Below, one piece after another: positions 20,566 through 31,657 of a DNA stretch of 64,000 bases; the first letter of the stretch is position 1, and the number at the start of each line of letters is the position of its first letter. Under the pieces are notes generated by a model. The model ran no database searches and was not told the DNA's origin. It saw only the letters and a program-made list of their open reading frames with translations. The stretch comes from Knufia peltigerae. Lineage: Eukaryota > Ascomycota > Eurotiomycetes > Chaetothyriales > Trichomeriaceae. The DNA lies in assembly GCA_030247855.1 (NCBI GenBank), contig JAPDRN010000051.1:124001-188000 (forward strand). The letters are read 5' to 3'. A program made the translations under genes and the position numbers.

Positions 20566-21655
20566 CTTGAAAGAGGAAGACTGGATGAGTTGTGTTTGCG
20601 GGGTCCCATCTCGACACCCTAGCTGCTCTGCTAGGTGAGAAACTTCGTACGATTCGGCAGATCCATCGGTCGGTTGGTCTCATGGCGGTTCTGCTCGTGA
20701 GCTTCCACACAGTAGTACCGGTTGTAACGTGGTCATCTCTTGATTTGGACCATGTCCCGGGCTTGTCTGCTGTCTTAACTACGCCATAGAGATACTTATG
20801 CCTAGGTATAGGGGGCATCATCACTGTCGTTCGTTGTTTTCCTTCCTATCCCCATTTTTCGTCGGGTTCCTTACGAACTTTTCATATGGGCACATCTAGC
20901 TTCATCGGTGCTGGCCTTGTGGTATATCTGACGGCACTTACCCTCTGACACGCCTTTTCCCCGCCACTCGTTATAGGTGTTAGCTGGTTTGTTTGTGTTT
21001 TGGTCCCTGGTCCATGGCGATGTCATCCTAACGACGAGGTCTGGGGTGATCCGCGAAACGTGGTACGAGGCCACCAATGCGGTCAAGTGCAATTCACGAT
21101 TATCAACCTTTATGAAGAAAGTTAATAACGAATGCTGGAAAACTGGAATGCTGGAATACTGGAATGATGAAATACTGGAATGCCGGAATACTGGAATACT
21201 TGAGATACTTTCATTTCAACGTTCATTCAATATGGATTAGATAGAAACAAGGTGCTGGCAACCTAAGCTTCCGGGAGGTAGCCATCTGGTGCAAGTGACT
21301 TTGTAGGGCGGGAATGGGGGAAGCGAGCGCGCAAACACATCACGAAAGGGTTTCCGGGACCACAATACGGTCATCTTGGGAGGGATTCCTCCTTACGCTT
21401 GAGGGCACAGTCTCGCTTTGGGATGATCGGCGGACGTACAGATAACAAAGCGTTGCCTATAAATGTATTGGTCATTTCTGGACGATAAATGGAGATCCCA
21501 GCAAGCCAGCTACGCTTCATGCACGCATTTCCAATGCATACGATGCATCAAACAGCAAACCGAGTACCGCGCTTCCCTGGGATGAACTGATGCCTGCACT
21601 TACAGGAAATTGCTTTAGAAACTGTGGCACCAGAGGCAGCGACCTAGACCCAAGC
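20566..21655. other. Spacer with a minisatellite
   Basis: No gene is supported between the convergent SnoaL-like and SDR genes. The spacer contains the 10-bp-type minisatellite described separately. Confidence 0.5.
21131..21206. repeat. Degenerate minisatellite, unit about TACTGGAATG
   Basis: Seven to eight imperfect copies of a 9-10 bp unit (ACTGGAATG, CTGGAATA, TACTGGAATG) run head to tail. The copies differ by single substitutions and small indels. Confidence 0.8.
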
Positions 21656-22488
21656 TCACGAGTTGAGCATACCGCCATCACAGACGAGAATAGAACCCGT
21701 GATGTTGGAAGCCGTATCGCCCAACAGGAACAAGACACTATCTGCAAGCTCTTCTGCCTTACCCATTCTTCCTAAGGGGATGGCGGCGATCATACGTTCG
21801 GCGACTTGTGGGAAGTCTTTGATAACGGCGTCAGTCATGGGAGATTCGGTAAATCCTGGGGATCCCCGGTGTTAATTGTGAACAATATGTGAGATGTCGG
21901 CGGGTGATGGAACGGCTGTTCAACACGCAGTTTGAATCTCTCACCTGGAGCAATTGCATTCACGCGAATGCCCTCGGGGGCCCAATCCAACGACCAACAT
22001 CTCGTGAAACCCACAACGGCATGTTTGGCGGTTGAGTAAACGGCCATATTTCGGTAGCCCTTTAAGCCCGCAGCACTGGCCGTGTTGACCAGGACACCGC
22101 CACCTTTCTGTCGCTGGAATTGTCGATATGCCTCGGTCCCCGTGTTCCATACCCCAGTGACGCAGACCTCGATGATCCTGCGGTAGACATCGTCGCTGGC
22201 AACGCCATTTTCCACCGGACAGATGCCAGCGTTGGCGCACATGCCGTCCAGACGCCCGAATTTCTCAACGATCTCTTCGACCCAGCTGTGGACTTCCTCC
22301 CGTGAAGTCACGTTCACTTTCGTGTAGATGACGTTAGGATTGTTGGCCAATTCTTCCGGTTGGGGAGACAGGTCGGCGACGGCAACCTTGGCTTCCACCG
22401 CCAGGAGTTTCCGCACAATCGCCAGACCAATGCCCGAGGCACCGCCAGTCACCCCAATAATCTTGCGCTTAAGTGACTTACACTCCAT
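21656..22488 (-). CDS. Short-chain dehydrogenase/reductase, 2 exons
   Basis: Classical SDR of 247 aa. Exon 1 is 22488-21945 and exon 2 is 21855-21656; the 89-nt intron has GTGAGA and CCCAG, and the join reads IAPGFTESPMTDAV, the normal beta-6 region. Motifs: TGGASGIG at 14-21, NAG at 86-88, Ser138, and Y151-x3-K155 in YSTAKHAVVGF. The C-terminal block is GMAKAEEL-like (GRMGKAEELADSVLFL). An aspartate at position 39 after beta-2 (AVADLS) suggests NAD preference. It is likely a secondary-alcohol or hydroxyacid dehydrogenase. It lies 2.2 kb from the Baeyer-Villiger monooxygenase on the same strand, with the transporter relic between. ATG at 22488 is preferred. Confidence 0.92.
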
Positions 22489-23100
22489 GGTGGAACTTTC
22501 AATCAATTGATGACCAAGTCTGCCGCTGAGTTCTCGAAGTTGGGGAAAGTTTTGCGATCACGTTGGGTGGGAGGGTGGTGAAATCCTGGTGAAATGTCAC
22601 TCATAAGTACTTTAGCAGTGTCCCGTCCCAAAGTCAAAGAAGGCGAGGTGCTTTCTGGAAAAAATTCAGATCAAGCTTGCGGCTTCTTCTCGTACGTGTT
22701 CGCTTAGATCACCTCGGGGTCTCACGCACGCACACACACGGTAACCGTCTGGATGACCTGTCCCATTTCTAAAAGCTGGCTAGTCGTCAAGTACCGAGGA
22801 ACTGGACGAAATGCGAGTGGACAAGAGAATACAGAGCATAGCTTCCAGTATCTTGCAACAACATTCTTCCTACACGCATCAATTATGTTCGAGGTCTGCA
22901 TGTACAATCTTACACGACACCAAATGGAGATGAGGACAGGATCCAGCTTATCTCCCCGAATGACGTCCGATCTCTCAAGTAGCGCCGACGCGCGCACGAA
23001 AACATATATATAAACTCCTATACATTTGCGGGAATACTCGACAGAGCAAGTGATTACTTGTTACCAGCTGGTCCGCATAAGTCGTACTGAGGCACACCAA
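22489..23100. other. Intergenic, no gene recognised
   Basis: This stretch contains the SDR promoter on the left and the 3' flank of the transporter relic on the right. Short frames here have no protein-like features. A (CA)n tract (CACGCACACACACG) lies near 22726-22739. Confidence 0.5.
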
Positions 23101-24205
23101 CTAAGCCTTCTTGGAAACCAGGTGTGCCTCGCGAGTAGCGTCATCAACCTCCTGAGCAGCCTCATTATCAACCTCACGAGCTTCCTTGATGTGCATGATG
23201 CCCTCGCCTCTGGCGTAGATTTGTCGAGGGACGTGGGAGGTGAACAGGTGGTCGTAGTCCCTCAAATAAAAAGCGGCCAAGACACCGGCAAGATTGACTG
23301 CTATCATCGCGTAGCAGACCCACGAACATGACTTGACCCGAGCGTCGACCAGCGCGTCCATGACCTGACTCTGAATCGTGGGAGTCATGCCGGGAACACC
23401 AGCGATCGCGCTTTCGGTTCCTAATGCGGTTGCCGCGACCAGCTCACTCAAAGATGATTTGGCAACCCGGCGGCGGTGGTAGCTAGGGGGACAAATGCAG
23501 CTATATAGTGAGGAAGCTTTTTCTGAAGGATAGTGAGATGAATGGCCGTGAATATGGAACCCCACGCTGTTCTAAACAATAAGAGAATCCCTACCATGCC
23601 ACCACCACGGCGTTAGCCCGCGAATTATTGTTTCGTTATGGGAGTGGGAGATTAAGTGGGGCGGGAGAAGAAAAGGAAAGAGGCGTACCAAAGACAGTTC
23701 CAAGGTCGGCATCATTGAAGCTCATTTGCACCAGTCCGAGGGGGGTCTACTCCATGATACCATCGGGAAACGTGGCGAAGAAGGAGAAAAGAGCACTTTG
23801 AACTTTGTTGTCTCGGTTGGCGGACGCAAGAGCACCGGAGAATCCGCACACCAAGCAAGACACGACGAGTAATTGGTATTTGACGTGCTTCATGAGGCCG
23901 ACCAAGAGGCCCCAAAGCCAGATGCCGCCAATGATACCGAAAGCCACGGTGCAAGAAAGCCCGGCATTCTGTTTCCAATCATTCCCGCCGACACCGTAAA
24001 CATTGGCTACATGCGAGGGCCAAATGGTGGTCGGACCCACCTAAGCGCTGCCCGAGACGGAGGCTATGACGGCCAAGCAGCTGAAACCTCGAACATCCTT
24101 GAAGTACATAGGCACCACGCGGTTAAAGATCCGCACATATATCTCCCAGAAGAAGAAGGCGATGATGAGAGCGAAAAAAATTGTACCATTATGCGGTCAA
24201 CTGCA
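23101..24205 (-). pseudogene. TRI12-type MFS transporter relic (C-terminal half)
   Basis: This frame is clearly paralogous to the intact transporter at 37.6-39.9 kb. Shared blocks are FFWEIY, MYFKDVRGFSCLAVI, VANVYGVGGNDW, ADLGTVFG, GIPGMT-like VPGMT, DALVDA and SHVPRQIYARGEG. It is dead. An in-frame TAG replaces the Tyr of GAGYVAPS (near 24041), a second TAG replaces the Ile of the LEITPL block (near 23749), and one base is lost after AAGLP (near 23468), shifting frame. The N-terminal half is missing. Two introns of the intact copy are absent here, while the intron at GTVF|G is kept. Confidence 0.88.
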
Positions 24206-24662
24206 TTACCAAGAGAGACGAGGAGAAGGGGCTGGACACTGAGAATCAGAATTACAATCTTGGGAAATTTTTGAGATTGTTATAGAGATCATTGGTGAAA
24301 GTACTGTTATAGGGCATCAGTTATGAGATACAACACGGTCACATCATTCATTCTTTCCCCATATGTATGCCTTCTGCTAGGTGGTTCTGCTTCCCTCCAA
24401 GATGACTGGAGGGGTAGAAGCTGGGGACCTGCTCGGCATCATGCCTATCTAGAACGATTCCATGGCATCCTATCAACCCTAATTTCCCAGGCACATTCTG
24501 CACTGTGTTTATTGAAGCCCCCGGTCATCGCCATCAAGATGACACAGAATTGTGGAAAGTTGTGGCCGTTCTCGGACCCTGTTCCACTGCACAGGAGGCA
24601 GGCAGGCAGCCCTCCTTACGCTAACCGGCAGTGAGGGGCCAGGCGTTTGTCTACATCGACGC
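24206..24662. other. Spacer, no gene recognised
   Basis: The expected N-terminal half of the transporter relic is not visible here. The BVMO 3' end begins at 24663. A short GGCAGGCAGGCAG-like motif lies at about 24596-24609. Confidence 0.45.
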
Positions 24663-26402
24663 TTAGGCTACAATGTCTACCTTGGTTTTGGAAATGCCGT
24701 TGACCCCGGCATCCTCGACGTGCGTCTTGGTTGCCTTGACATCGACTCCGTGCCCTGTAGTTGATATGTTCCGCAACAAAGGCTGAAAGCCTGCAAAACC
24801 TTCATTAATCACTCGATGGACAGTATTGTAAAAGTGGCCCATGCCTCCAAAGTGAAAACGAATGGCTCGCTTCTTGCCCTCTACGTTGTTCCCGAAGAGC
24901 CACGAGTTGGTCTCCTTGAACAGACTGCTGTCGATGACGTTCTCAGCAGAGATAGTCCATTCATCCTCAGCTTGCTTCGTGGCTTCGATGATGGTGCCTT
25001 CGCTTCCAGGCCTGGAGCCAGGTAAACGGCGAGCCCTCTCTGCTCCCGCCAGTAAACCAGAGATCAGCTCAGTATAAGTCTCGACCACCGGAGGATAATT
25101 GGCAAAGGGACCCAGCGGCCCGCCGATCATCAAGAGGTTGGGGAACTCAGGCACAGATGCTCCGAGGTAAGCGGATGGGCCCCGTTCGCGGGCATCCCAA
25201 TATTCCTGCAAGCTCTTACCTCCGCGGCCACGGATGCGAATGCGGTTGTAGTTTCCATCAACAGCATCGAACCCTGTCGCGAAGACAATGACATCGAGCT
25301 CGTGGAAGCCGGCGGTGGTTTCAATACCATCCTTTCGAACTGCGACAATGGGCGTCTCTCCAATATGCACAATGTCCACGCCGGGCTGGTTAAATGCATG
25401 GTAATAACCATTGTCGCAGATAGGTCGACGTGCATGCAGCTCGTTCGGTTTGAGCATGCGCGCCTTTTCTGGATCCTGCACGATCGAGTCGATCTTACTC
25501 CGGATGAAGTTGCACGCGTGCTCGTTAGCCGCCTTATTGAAACCAATATCGTTAAATCCACCGTAGTAGAAATTGAAGCCATTGCCTCGTTGCCACAAGT
25601 GCTCGAATATCTTCTCCGCTTCTTCGGGCGGGACTGAGTCATATGGCCTGTTCGACTCAAACAGCTCCATCCCTACATAGGACTGCTTGGCTCTGGAAAA
25701 GATTGTGTCGTAGTTGTCATTGGCCCACTGCCGATATCCGGAGGAAACTGGCCCGTCTCCACTTGGCACACTATATTGGGGATGGCGCTGAAAGGAGACC
25801 AAGGACTTGGTGTGGCCTGCAAGAGCGGTGATGACCTGAACACCGGTCGAACCGTTGCCAATGACACCCACACGCATTTGAGAGAGGTCTAAGTCGGCTG
25901 GCCAACGAGAAGTGTGGACTGTCCGGCCTTTGAAAGTCTCCAAGCCTGGTATCTTAGGATAATTCGGGGCAGAGAGGACTCCCAATGCTGTAACGACGTA
26001 TCGAGCATCGATGGTCTCTCCGGTACTCAGACTAACATTCCATCGTCCAGTTTCTCCGTTATAAACAGCCGAAGTGAGTTCGGTCTGGAACTGAATGTCC
26101 TTATATAGGTCGTGTTTAGTCGCGACGTGCTGGAAGTATTGGAGGATCTCCTTCTGCTTGAGGTAGTGGTCGGACCAGGGGTAGTTCTGCAGATCATCTT
26201 TGTCCCAAGAAAACCGATATATGACGGACTTCGAGTCACTCATAGCGCCGGGGTAGCGATTCCAGTACCACGTTCCACCCACATCGCTAGCAGTATCAAT
26301 GACTTTGATTGTGTAGCCTTCGTCTCTTAGGTGCTTCAGAGCACAAAGGCCGCTAAAGCCGGCCCCAATCACTAGGATATCAAGCTGCGAGGGCAAGGCC
26401 AT
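24663..26402 (-). CDS. Baeyer-Villiger monooxygenase (FAD/NADPH, class B)
   Basis: Intronless, 579 aa, the usual length for cyclohexanone/steroid-type BVMOs. First dinucleotide motif GAGFSG at 13-18, the BVMO fingerprint FKGRTVHTSRWP at 157-168, second Rossmann motif GNGSTG at 182-187, and DVGGTWYWNRYPGAMSD near 40-55. It should insert an oxygen next to a ketone, giving an ester or lactone, using NADPH and O2. ATG at 26402 is the first in-frame ATG; a palindromic GTTTATAAAC lies about 120 bp upstream. Neighbours on the same strand are an SDR (ketone supply), a C6 regulator and a lactonase-fold enzyme, which makes a ketone-degradation route likely. Natural-product tailoring is the alternative, but no synthase is present. 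Confidence 0.95.
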   Translation of the reverse strand: MALPSQLDILVIGAGFSGLCALKHLRDEGYTIKVIDTASDVGGTWYWNRYPGAMSDSKSVIYRFSWDKDDLQNYPWSDHYLKQKEILQYFQHVATKHDLYKDIQFQTELTSAVYNGETGRWNVSLSTGETIDARYVVTALGVLSAPNYPKIPGLETFKGRTVHTSRWPADLDLSQMRVGVIGNGSTGVQVITALAGHTKSLVSFQRHPQYSVPSGDGPVSSGYRQWANDNYDTIFSRAKQSYVGMELFESNRPYDSVPPEEAEKIFEHLWQRGNGFNFYYGGFNDIGFNKAANEHACNFIRSKIDSIVQDPEKARMLKPNELHARRPICDNGYYHAFNQPGVDIVHIGETPIVAVRKDGIETTAGFHELDVIVFATGFDAVDGNYNRIRIRGRGGKSLQEYWDARERGPSAYLGASVPEFPNLLMIGGPLGPFANYPPVVETYTELISGLLAGAERARRLPGSRPGSEGTIIEATKQAEDEWTISAENVIDSSLFKETNSWLFGNNVEGKKRAIRFHFGGMGHFYNTVHRVINEGFAGFQPLLRNISTTGHGVDVKATKTHVEDAGVNGISKTKVDIVA

Positions 26403-27447
26403 TGCGACTTGCTTCTCAGAGTCGCTTCTTGAATGAACCAAAGGAAGTGATGTGGTGAGATGGTGAAGCAGCGACTTTTGCAGGGACTAAAACTCCACTC
26501 AGAAGAGTGCCATGTCGTAGGTTTATAAACTGTTGATCCGATGGATAGTCACCGATGGAAGACACATTCCAAGACTTGGTTCAAGGAACAACAACCACAA
26601 TTCATCCCCCTCGAGCGGCGCCTCAGGCTAGCTACCTACACTGATTCTCCCGATCGGCCTCAATGGTTTCATTGACCAAACATAATATCAGCTGATAGCC
26701 GACTCAGGTGTCCCAATCCCAGGGACCCCCCGTGAGGGCGGGGACGGCGGGCCCGGAAAGCAGGCGGCTATTGGCTCCTCGCTTCCGCTCAGCCATTGAT
26801 TCGACATTGCATTAGGTGGCGGTTGTGGGTCCCTCGGGCCAGCCGTCTGGAGCTAGACAGTTTCGGGGTGAACTCTGAACCTACTGTAGGTCTCTGACAA
26901 GTCGGCGATATGGCAATGCGACAGAAATGACAACTTTTTGCTCGCATCCAACGAGGGACTAGGAATGAGAATGGCTAAATAACATTTGGGCATGAAGCCG
27001 TCCGAGACCTCGCATCGGAGGTCTGTAGCAGCAACGATGGTGCGCACCTAACCCCAGCTATGTTCTCGGCGATGGTAAGATGAGTCCTGCAATCGAGTGA
27101 GACACCGACCACCTCATTTCCATGCCCACCTGGTCAGGATCGAAGCATGGAAAGAGACAGGTCCGGGTCCTGGAATAGCCGGAACAATTAGCCCCTCCTT
27201 TCTTAGCGAAGGCTGGAGCTTGGTGCTTCGAGAATAAATCAAGTGACAGAACCACTGACGGCTAGATACCCGTGTTTCAAAGGAGTAGATTTAGGTGAGC
27301 CTTTGATCGGCGACATTTTTGTTTATTTATCCTCCTCTGCAGCAAGCCAAGTGATAGTTGATTTCCGGAGACCTCGAACAGTCGACTTGAGCAAATCATG
27401 AAGGAAAGCAGTGAAGTTCAGTCACTTAAGGGAAAAGTAGTCATTAT
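26403..27447. promoter_or_regulatory. BVMO promoter region and 3' flank of a C6 regulator
   Basis: GTTTATAAAC at 26521-26530 is a convincing TATA element for the BVMO. GC-rich sequence with several CGG/CCG triplets lies at 26725-26765, the kind of triplet C6 proteins bind, but no site is proven. No gene is supported. Confidence 0.5.
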
Positions 27448-30112
27448 TCAAGGATGTGTCGAGTCCGATGCTGGTTGGTGACATGCCAATCCATCCCAGT
27501 ACCCATACGGTGCAAATGCGTCAGTTAAGGAGTCTTGGAATATGTTTTCGAAAGCATCGAAATCCAGTTCCTGCGCCCAACAATCCTCAGGCATGATTCC
27601 CCCGCGGGAATCTACTGTCTGCGACTCCGTGGCGCCCATATAAGAACGCAAATTATGCAGCGTCGGGCTCAGTAGACCGTCCAAACCATTGCAGGCAATA
27701 TCAGATGTGCCCTCGCCGGACCGTACGGTCGCTTGATCTGATAGACGAGCAATTGGGCCACTAGACTGCGGCTGGCTACCACATGGCTTTCCACATGGCG
27801 GACTACACTCAAAGCACCGATCGCGACCTGTCAAGCGGCGAAGAACCTTGTCAAAGACTCGCAGGACCCAACCAGCTGCGGGCCACAATTTTGAGAGCTC
27901 GCTCAGCGCCAGCATGCACTGCCTAGCTCGATTTTCTGCCAGCTGACTGCTTACCAGCTGCCGACTACCAATGATCAGGGAGTGGATCGAAAGTGCACCA
28001 AACAAGGTCGGGATTCTGAAAACCATCTTCGTGTCAGTCCCCTCGACCTTGGACTCAGATCTTTAATGGTAACTCACATATGTACTTGAGCATATCGGAG
28101 AGTGTCGGAACTCAGCAGGTCTTCAGCAAGGCGAGTAACGGCATCGCTGCTGCTTCGTACCGTTATATCTCGCTCAGAGTCTTGCCGAGTTACACTTTCG
28201 ATGGTGCGTGGTCTGCAGAACAGAATGAGAGCATTGCTGCTTACAGATTAGCCGGAGGCCACAAGATGTACAGAAGCACGTACTGATAGCTCAAGTGTAA
28301 CATGCAGGCCCAGAAACCTGGTTCTGTGGAATGCTTGAATGGTCTTTGAAACATGTCCAGTGGAAGGGCACACTGCCATTGTTGAAAATCAGCGGCAAGA
28401 AGCTTGGATGCTTCATCATCCCACGCACGCCCAGGCGTATACCCGATGGATAGGACCCGACCCACTCAACTGCAATCAGCTTCTTCATATCTGGTGAAAG
28501 GGGGGCTAACGTACGTAGAAATGCCAGGCGGACGAGTTCGACAAAATATGAGACGTGGTATGCTTCCTGTGTGCCGACCAACTCTGCCTGTACGCTTGAT
28601 GGATGTTGATCTCGGAAGTCCTCCTCAGTCAGCATTTTGACGTCACAATCTTCGTCGCGAATTCGTGAAGGTCGCCCTAATGAAGAGGCTATATGCCGAT
28701 CCCGTGTCTGAGATGGATCAGTTTGCGGCCACTATCGTGAAATACATTGAATCATGTGCGCGGGGGGCAAGGTATGATGAGATTCCCACTGACATAGATT
28801 GACCACCATACCCTCCTCCACAAGGATCTCCGCTTCGAGCTGAGGTTTGATCGTGCGGTTCTGTGATGGCGGTCAACCAAGGGTCTGCTATGACAAATGT
28901 CTCGCGCTAGAAAAAGCCTACGTGCGGTGCAATCCGAGGCCTTGGGCAAGGCTGATGGCGGCGCCGAGCCAGAACCAAGAATCTTTTTGATCTTCCGGGT
29001 ATGCCCACCAGAAGGAGAGCAAGAAGAGGACAGACGTCAAAGTGACTTGATCTTGCTCGTAATCGGCATCATACAATGCTTTGGCTCGTTTGTAGAACGT
29101 CCGCCGGGCATGAAGCCGATCGGGCAACCCTGCTCTCGCAAGGAGAGATTCGTCGCACACCGTCGTCGCAAGAAACAACAGAGTCTGAAGAAGCAACAGC
29201 GATGATTGACCTCTTTGATACTGTGCGGCAAAACCGGTTCGATCGAGGACTGGAAAGCCAGGATAAATGTATTTGAAAAAGTTCCGGATTAATTCGTCGC
29301 GGATCTCCTTCTCAGGGAGGTCCAGCGCACCCACAGCTCTCAGCCTTTCAATGTCATCCTGATTGAGGTGGGAGATCGGGAATCCCCCGACTTTAGCAGG
29401 GACAGGGTGGTGTAGTCGGACAATCGGTCGTCTCCCATCAAGACTGCAGATGGTGTTGATGATGAAGCCCATGGGTAACGCTTCGCCAAAGAACAACATA
29501 CGGGCTTGGTCCGGAACAGAGTTAGCATTTTGGGCAAGCAGTTCCGGCTCTGTCATGCGAGCAAAGAGCATTTCTGGACCATCAACTTGTCCAAGGGTTT
29601 CTTTCTCATTTGTGGTGGTTGTAGTCGTGGTCACGGTGTGGTTGTCCTGGACTTGACCTTCATTCGCTCGGGGACTGAACAGTATTGGCTCTGAAACAGT
29701 GCCTGACACAGATACTGACGGCGCCGCGGCATCCGTTCCCCCTCTGGAGAACACGGTTGAGCGCGCGGTGTACTGTGTCTTTGTCACGTTGCTTGTACGG
29801 CTCGACGCTGAGTCGGTCTTGTCTTTGAGGTTGGATCCTCGGACGTACCTGCAGCTGTGTGAGGCCTATAGTATCTATAGCCGGCTTGATGATCACCACT
29901 TACTTTCCACGCTTTGAACTGATCAGTTCACAAGGGACATTTCGTGTCCGGCACTGCCAACATGGCTTTTGCTGCATCACATCACACTTAACACGACGTG
30001 CATTGCAATGTTTGCATGCCGTTCTTGTCCTCGCACCGGCAGGTTGAGAGGCCGACGGTGACTTTGGCGGCTCGGTTTGAACATGTAAGTTGGCCTTGCT
30101 GCTGTCTGTCAT
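27448..30112 (-). CDS. Zn(II)2Cys6 transcription factor, 7 exons
   Basis: Nuclear regulator of 766 aa. Exons are 30112-29904, 29848-28922, 28839-28794, 28707-28515, 28464-28245, 28212-28086 and 28026-27448, summing to a multiple of three. Zinc cluster: C33, C36, C43, C51, C54, C61. Intron 1 falls just after it, before YVRGSNLKDKT. The middle domain shows FFKYIYPGFPVLDRTGF, LGLHRTSKRRSLWRRVWW, SIYTRDRHIASSLGRPSRI and RDEDCDV, restored only by splicing the 46-nt exon 3. Two donors are weak (GTCAGT, GTACAT), so small border errors are possible. It lies between the BVMO and the lactonase on the same strand and is their likely regulator. Confidence 0.9.
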
Positions 30113-30672
30113 CGTGGGATGAGTGATTCGACGTTTCGGACCCAAGGTCTTAGTTTGGAGCTTGAAGAAGCAGTGACGAAGGGAGAGGAGGTGGGCTCTT
30201 TCAAACCCGGCCTAGCAAAATGTTCGGAAGAATTGGTCATGCCTAGAACAAGCGTCTAGGAAAACCGTCGGGTGGCAAGCGAAGAGCGCTCCACTGCCGC
30301 TATGGAGACGTCGTAAAGTGTAGTACGGCTGGCTTTTCCATGGAGGCTCCCAATCCCGAGGACGGAGCCCTAATAGTCTATTCAGTTAGTTATTTCAAGT
30401 CTACGTAGCTGCTATTTGGCTTGCTGGTACAGTGAGGAAAGCATAGAAGACATGGCTTGACAGCCAGCCATCTTGTGAGTTGTGTAACTACATAACTCGA
30501 CTTAGGACTCCGAGGTTCCGAGGTATATCTACCCGCAGAAACGCATGCGAGCCTGGACGGCAAACGGTATGCGAGTTCTCTGGCAAGTACCTATACCCAA
30601 GATAACCTCATATGTTCAGAAGGCAGCGGAGTATGCCTCTTGCATGGGTGAAACGAATACGAGTTCCGTCGC
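30113..30672. other. Spacer, no gene recognised
   Basis: Promoter of the regulator (minus strand) and 3' flank of the lactonase gene. No protein-like frame. Confidence 0.5.
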
Positions 30673-31657
30673 TCACTGGTAGACCTGCCCGAAATGCTTC
30701 GCCGCCACCTCCAGGTCATGCCCAAAGATTAATTGCGCGTTGAATAGGCGTTGCAGCCTCTTAATCATGGCCGAACTCTTAATCCACGCCGTATGATCTC
30801 GAGCCAGCCAGCCCTGAGGATGGCTTTCCGTGTAGTTTTCCGCCGCGTGGAACTGGTCCGTGGTCCAAATAAAGGTGCCCGAATTCTCCAGATTGACCTG
30901 CATGACTACCAATCCCGGCGTATGGCCTGGACTGTGGTGGAGAGTGATGCCCTGGAATAAATCGAGATGGGTATCGGTGAAAGTGCTCCAATTCAGCTTG
31001 TCAAGGCTAATATAATGATGTTGGTAAACGCCTCGATCAGCCCCCGTGCCAACGGCCCAGCAGGCGTGTTTGAATTCCTCTTCGTGCACATAGATGGGTA
31101 CATCAGTCCCTACGAAATGTTCCAAACCTCCCGCATGGTCTAGGTGAAGATGTCCCATGATGATTGCTCGGACGTCTTGTATATCGTTGCCCGTTGCTCG
31201 AATCGCCGCTGGTAATTTTTGTGATTCCCGATACTCGACGCGTGGGAACACGTCGGTCAGAGGAGCGCCCCATTCCTACAACAAAGAGCAGAGCAAGATC
31301 GCGTTAAAAAGCTGAAACTCGTAAGATGGACAGGTGGTGGAGGTGGGCTGTCGGGTGTTGTGGTCAAGACTCAACTTACAGAATCGACATCTTCAGCGCA
31401 CCCAGTCTCGAACAAAATGAGTCCCAGTCCAGGATATTCGATCAAGGCCGCGATACAGATCATGGTGCGTCTCTTGTTCTCGGGATTTTTCTTGCTCAAA
31501 GTACTGGTATTGCCTCCTCGGAAAAACCTATGACCCACAACATCGATTTTGAATCAGTCATAATGCTCACTTCTCACCAACAGAAGGAAATGTGGGCATT
31601 GGGCTTCACTCACCATCCTTCATCAGCCTCCAGTCGTCCCAAATCCAATAAATGCAT
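30673..31657 (-). CDS. Metallo-beta-lactamase-fold hydrolase, N-acyl homoserine lactonase-like, 3 exons
   Basis: Protein of 264 aa. Exons are 31657-31614, 31527-31380 and 31275-30673 (multiple of three). The 44-nt first exon gives MHLLDLGRLEADEG, and splicing creates EGWFFRGGNTSTL and then TGCAEDVDSEWGAPL. The dinuclear zinc motif HLHLDH is at 106-111; a later His is in HHSPGHTPG, the bridging Asp is in TTDQFH, and the last His in FGHD. This matches AiiA-type lactonases and relatives, which open lactone rings. In fungi such proteins usually act in catabolism rather than quorum quenching. Being close to a Baeyer-Villiger monooxygenase, it is a natural candidate to hydrolyse the lactone formed there; this is inference. 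Confidence 0.9.

Noticed and set aside
23101..24205. Retrocopy explanation for the transporter relic
   Set aside because: It lacks two introns of the paralogue but keeps another at GTVF|G, so it was not made from a fully spliced mRNA.
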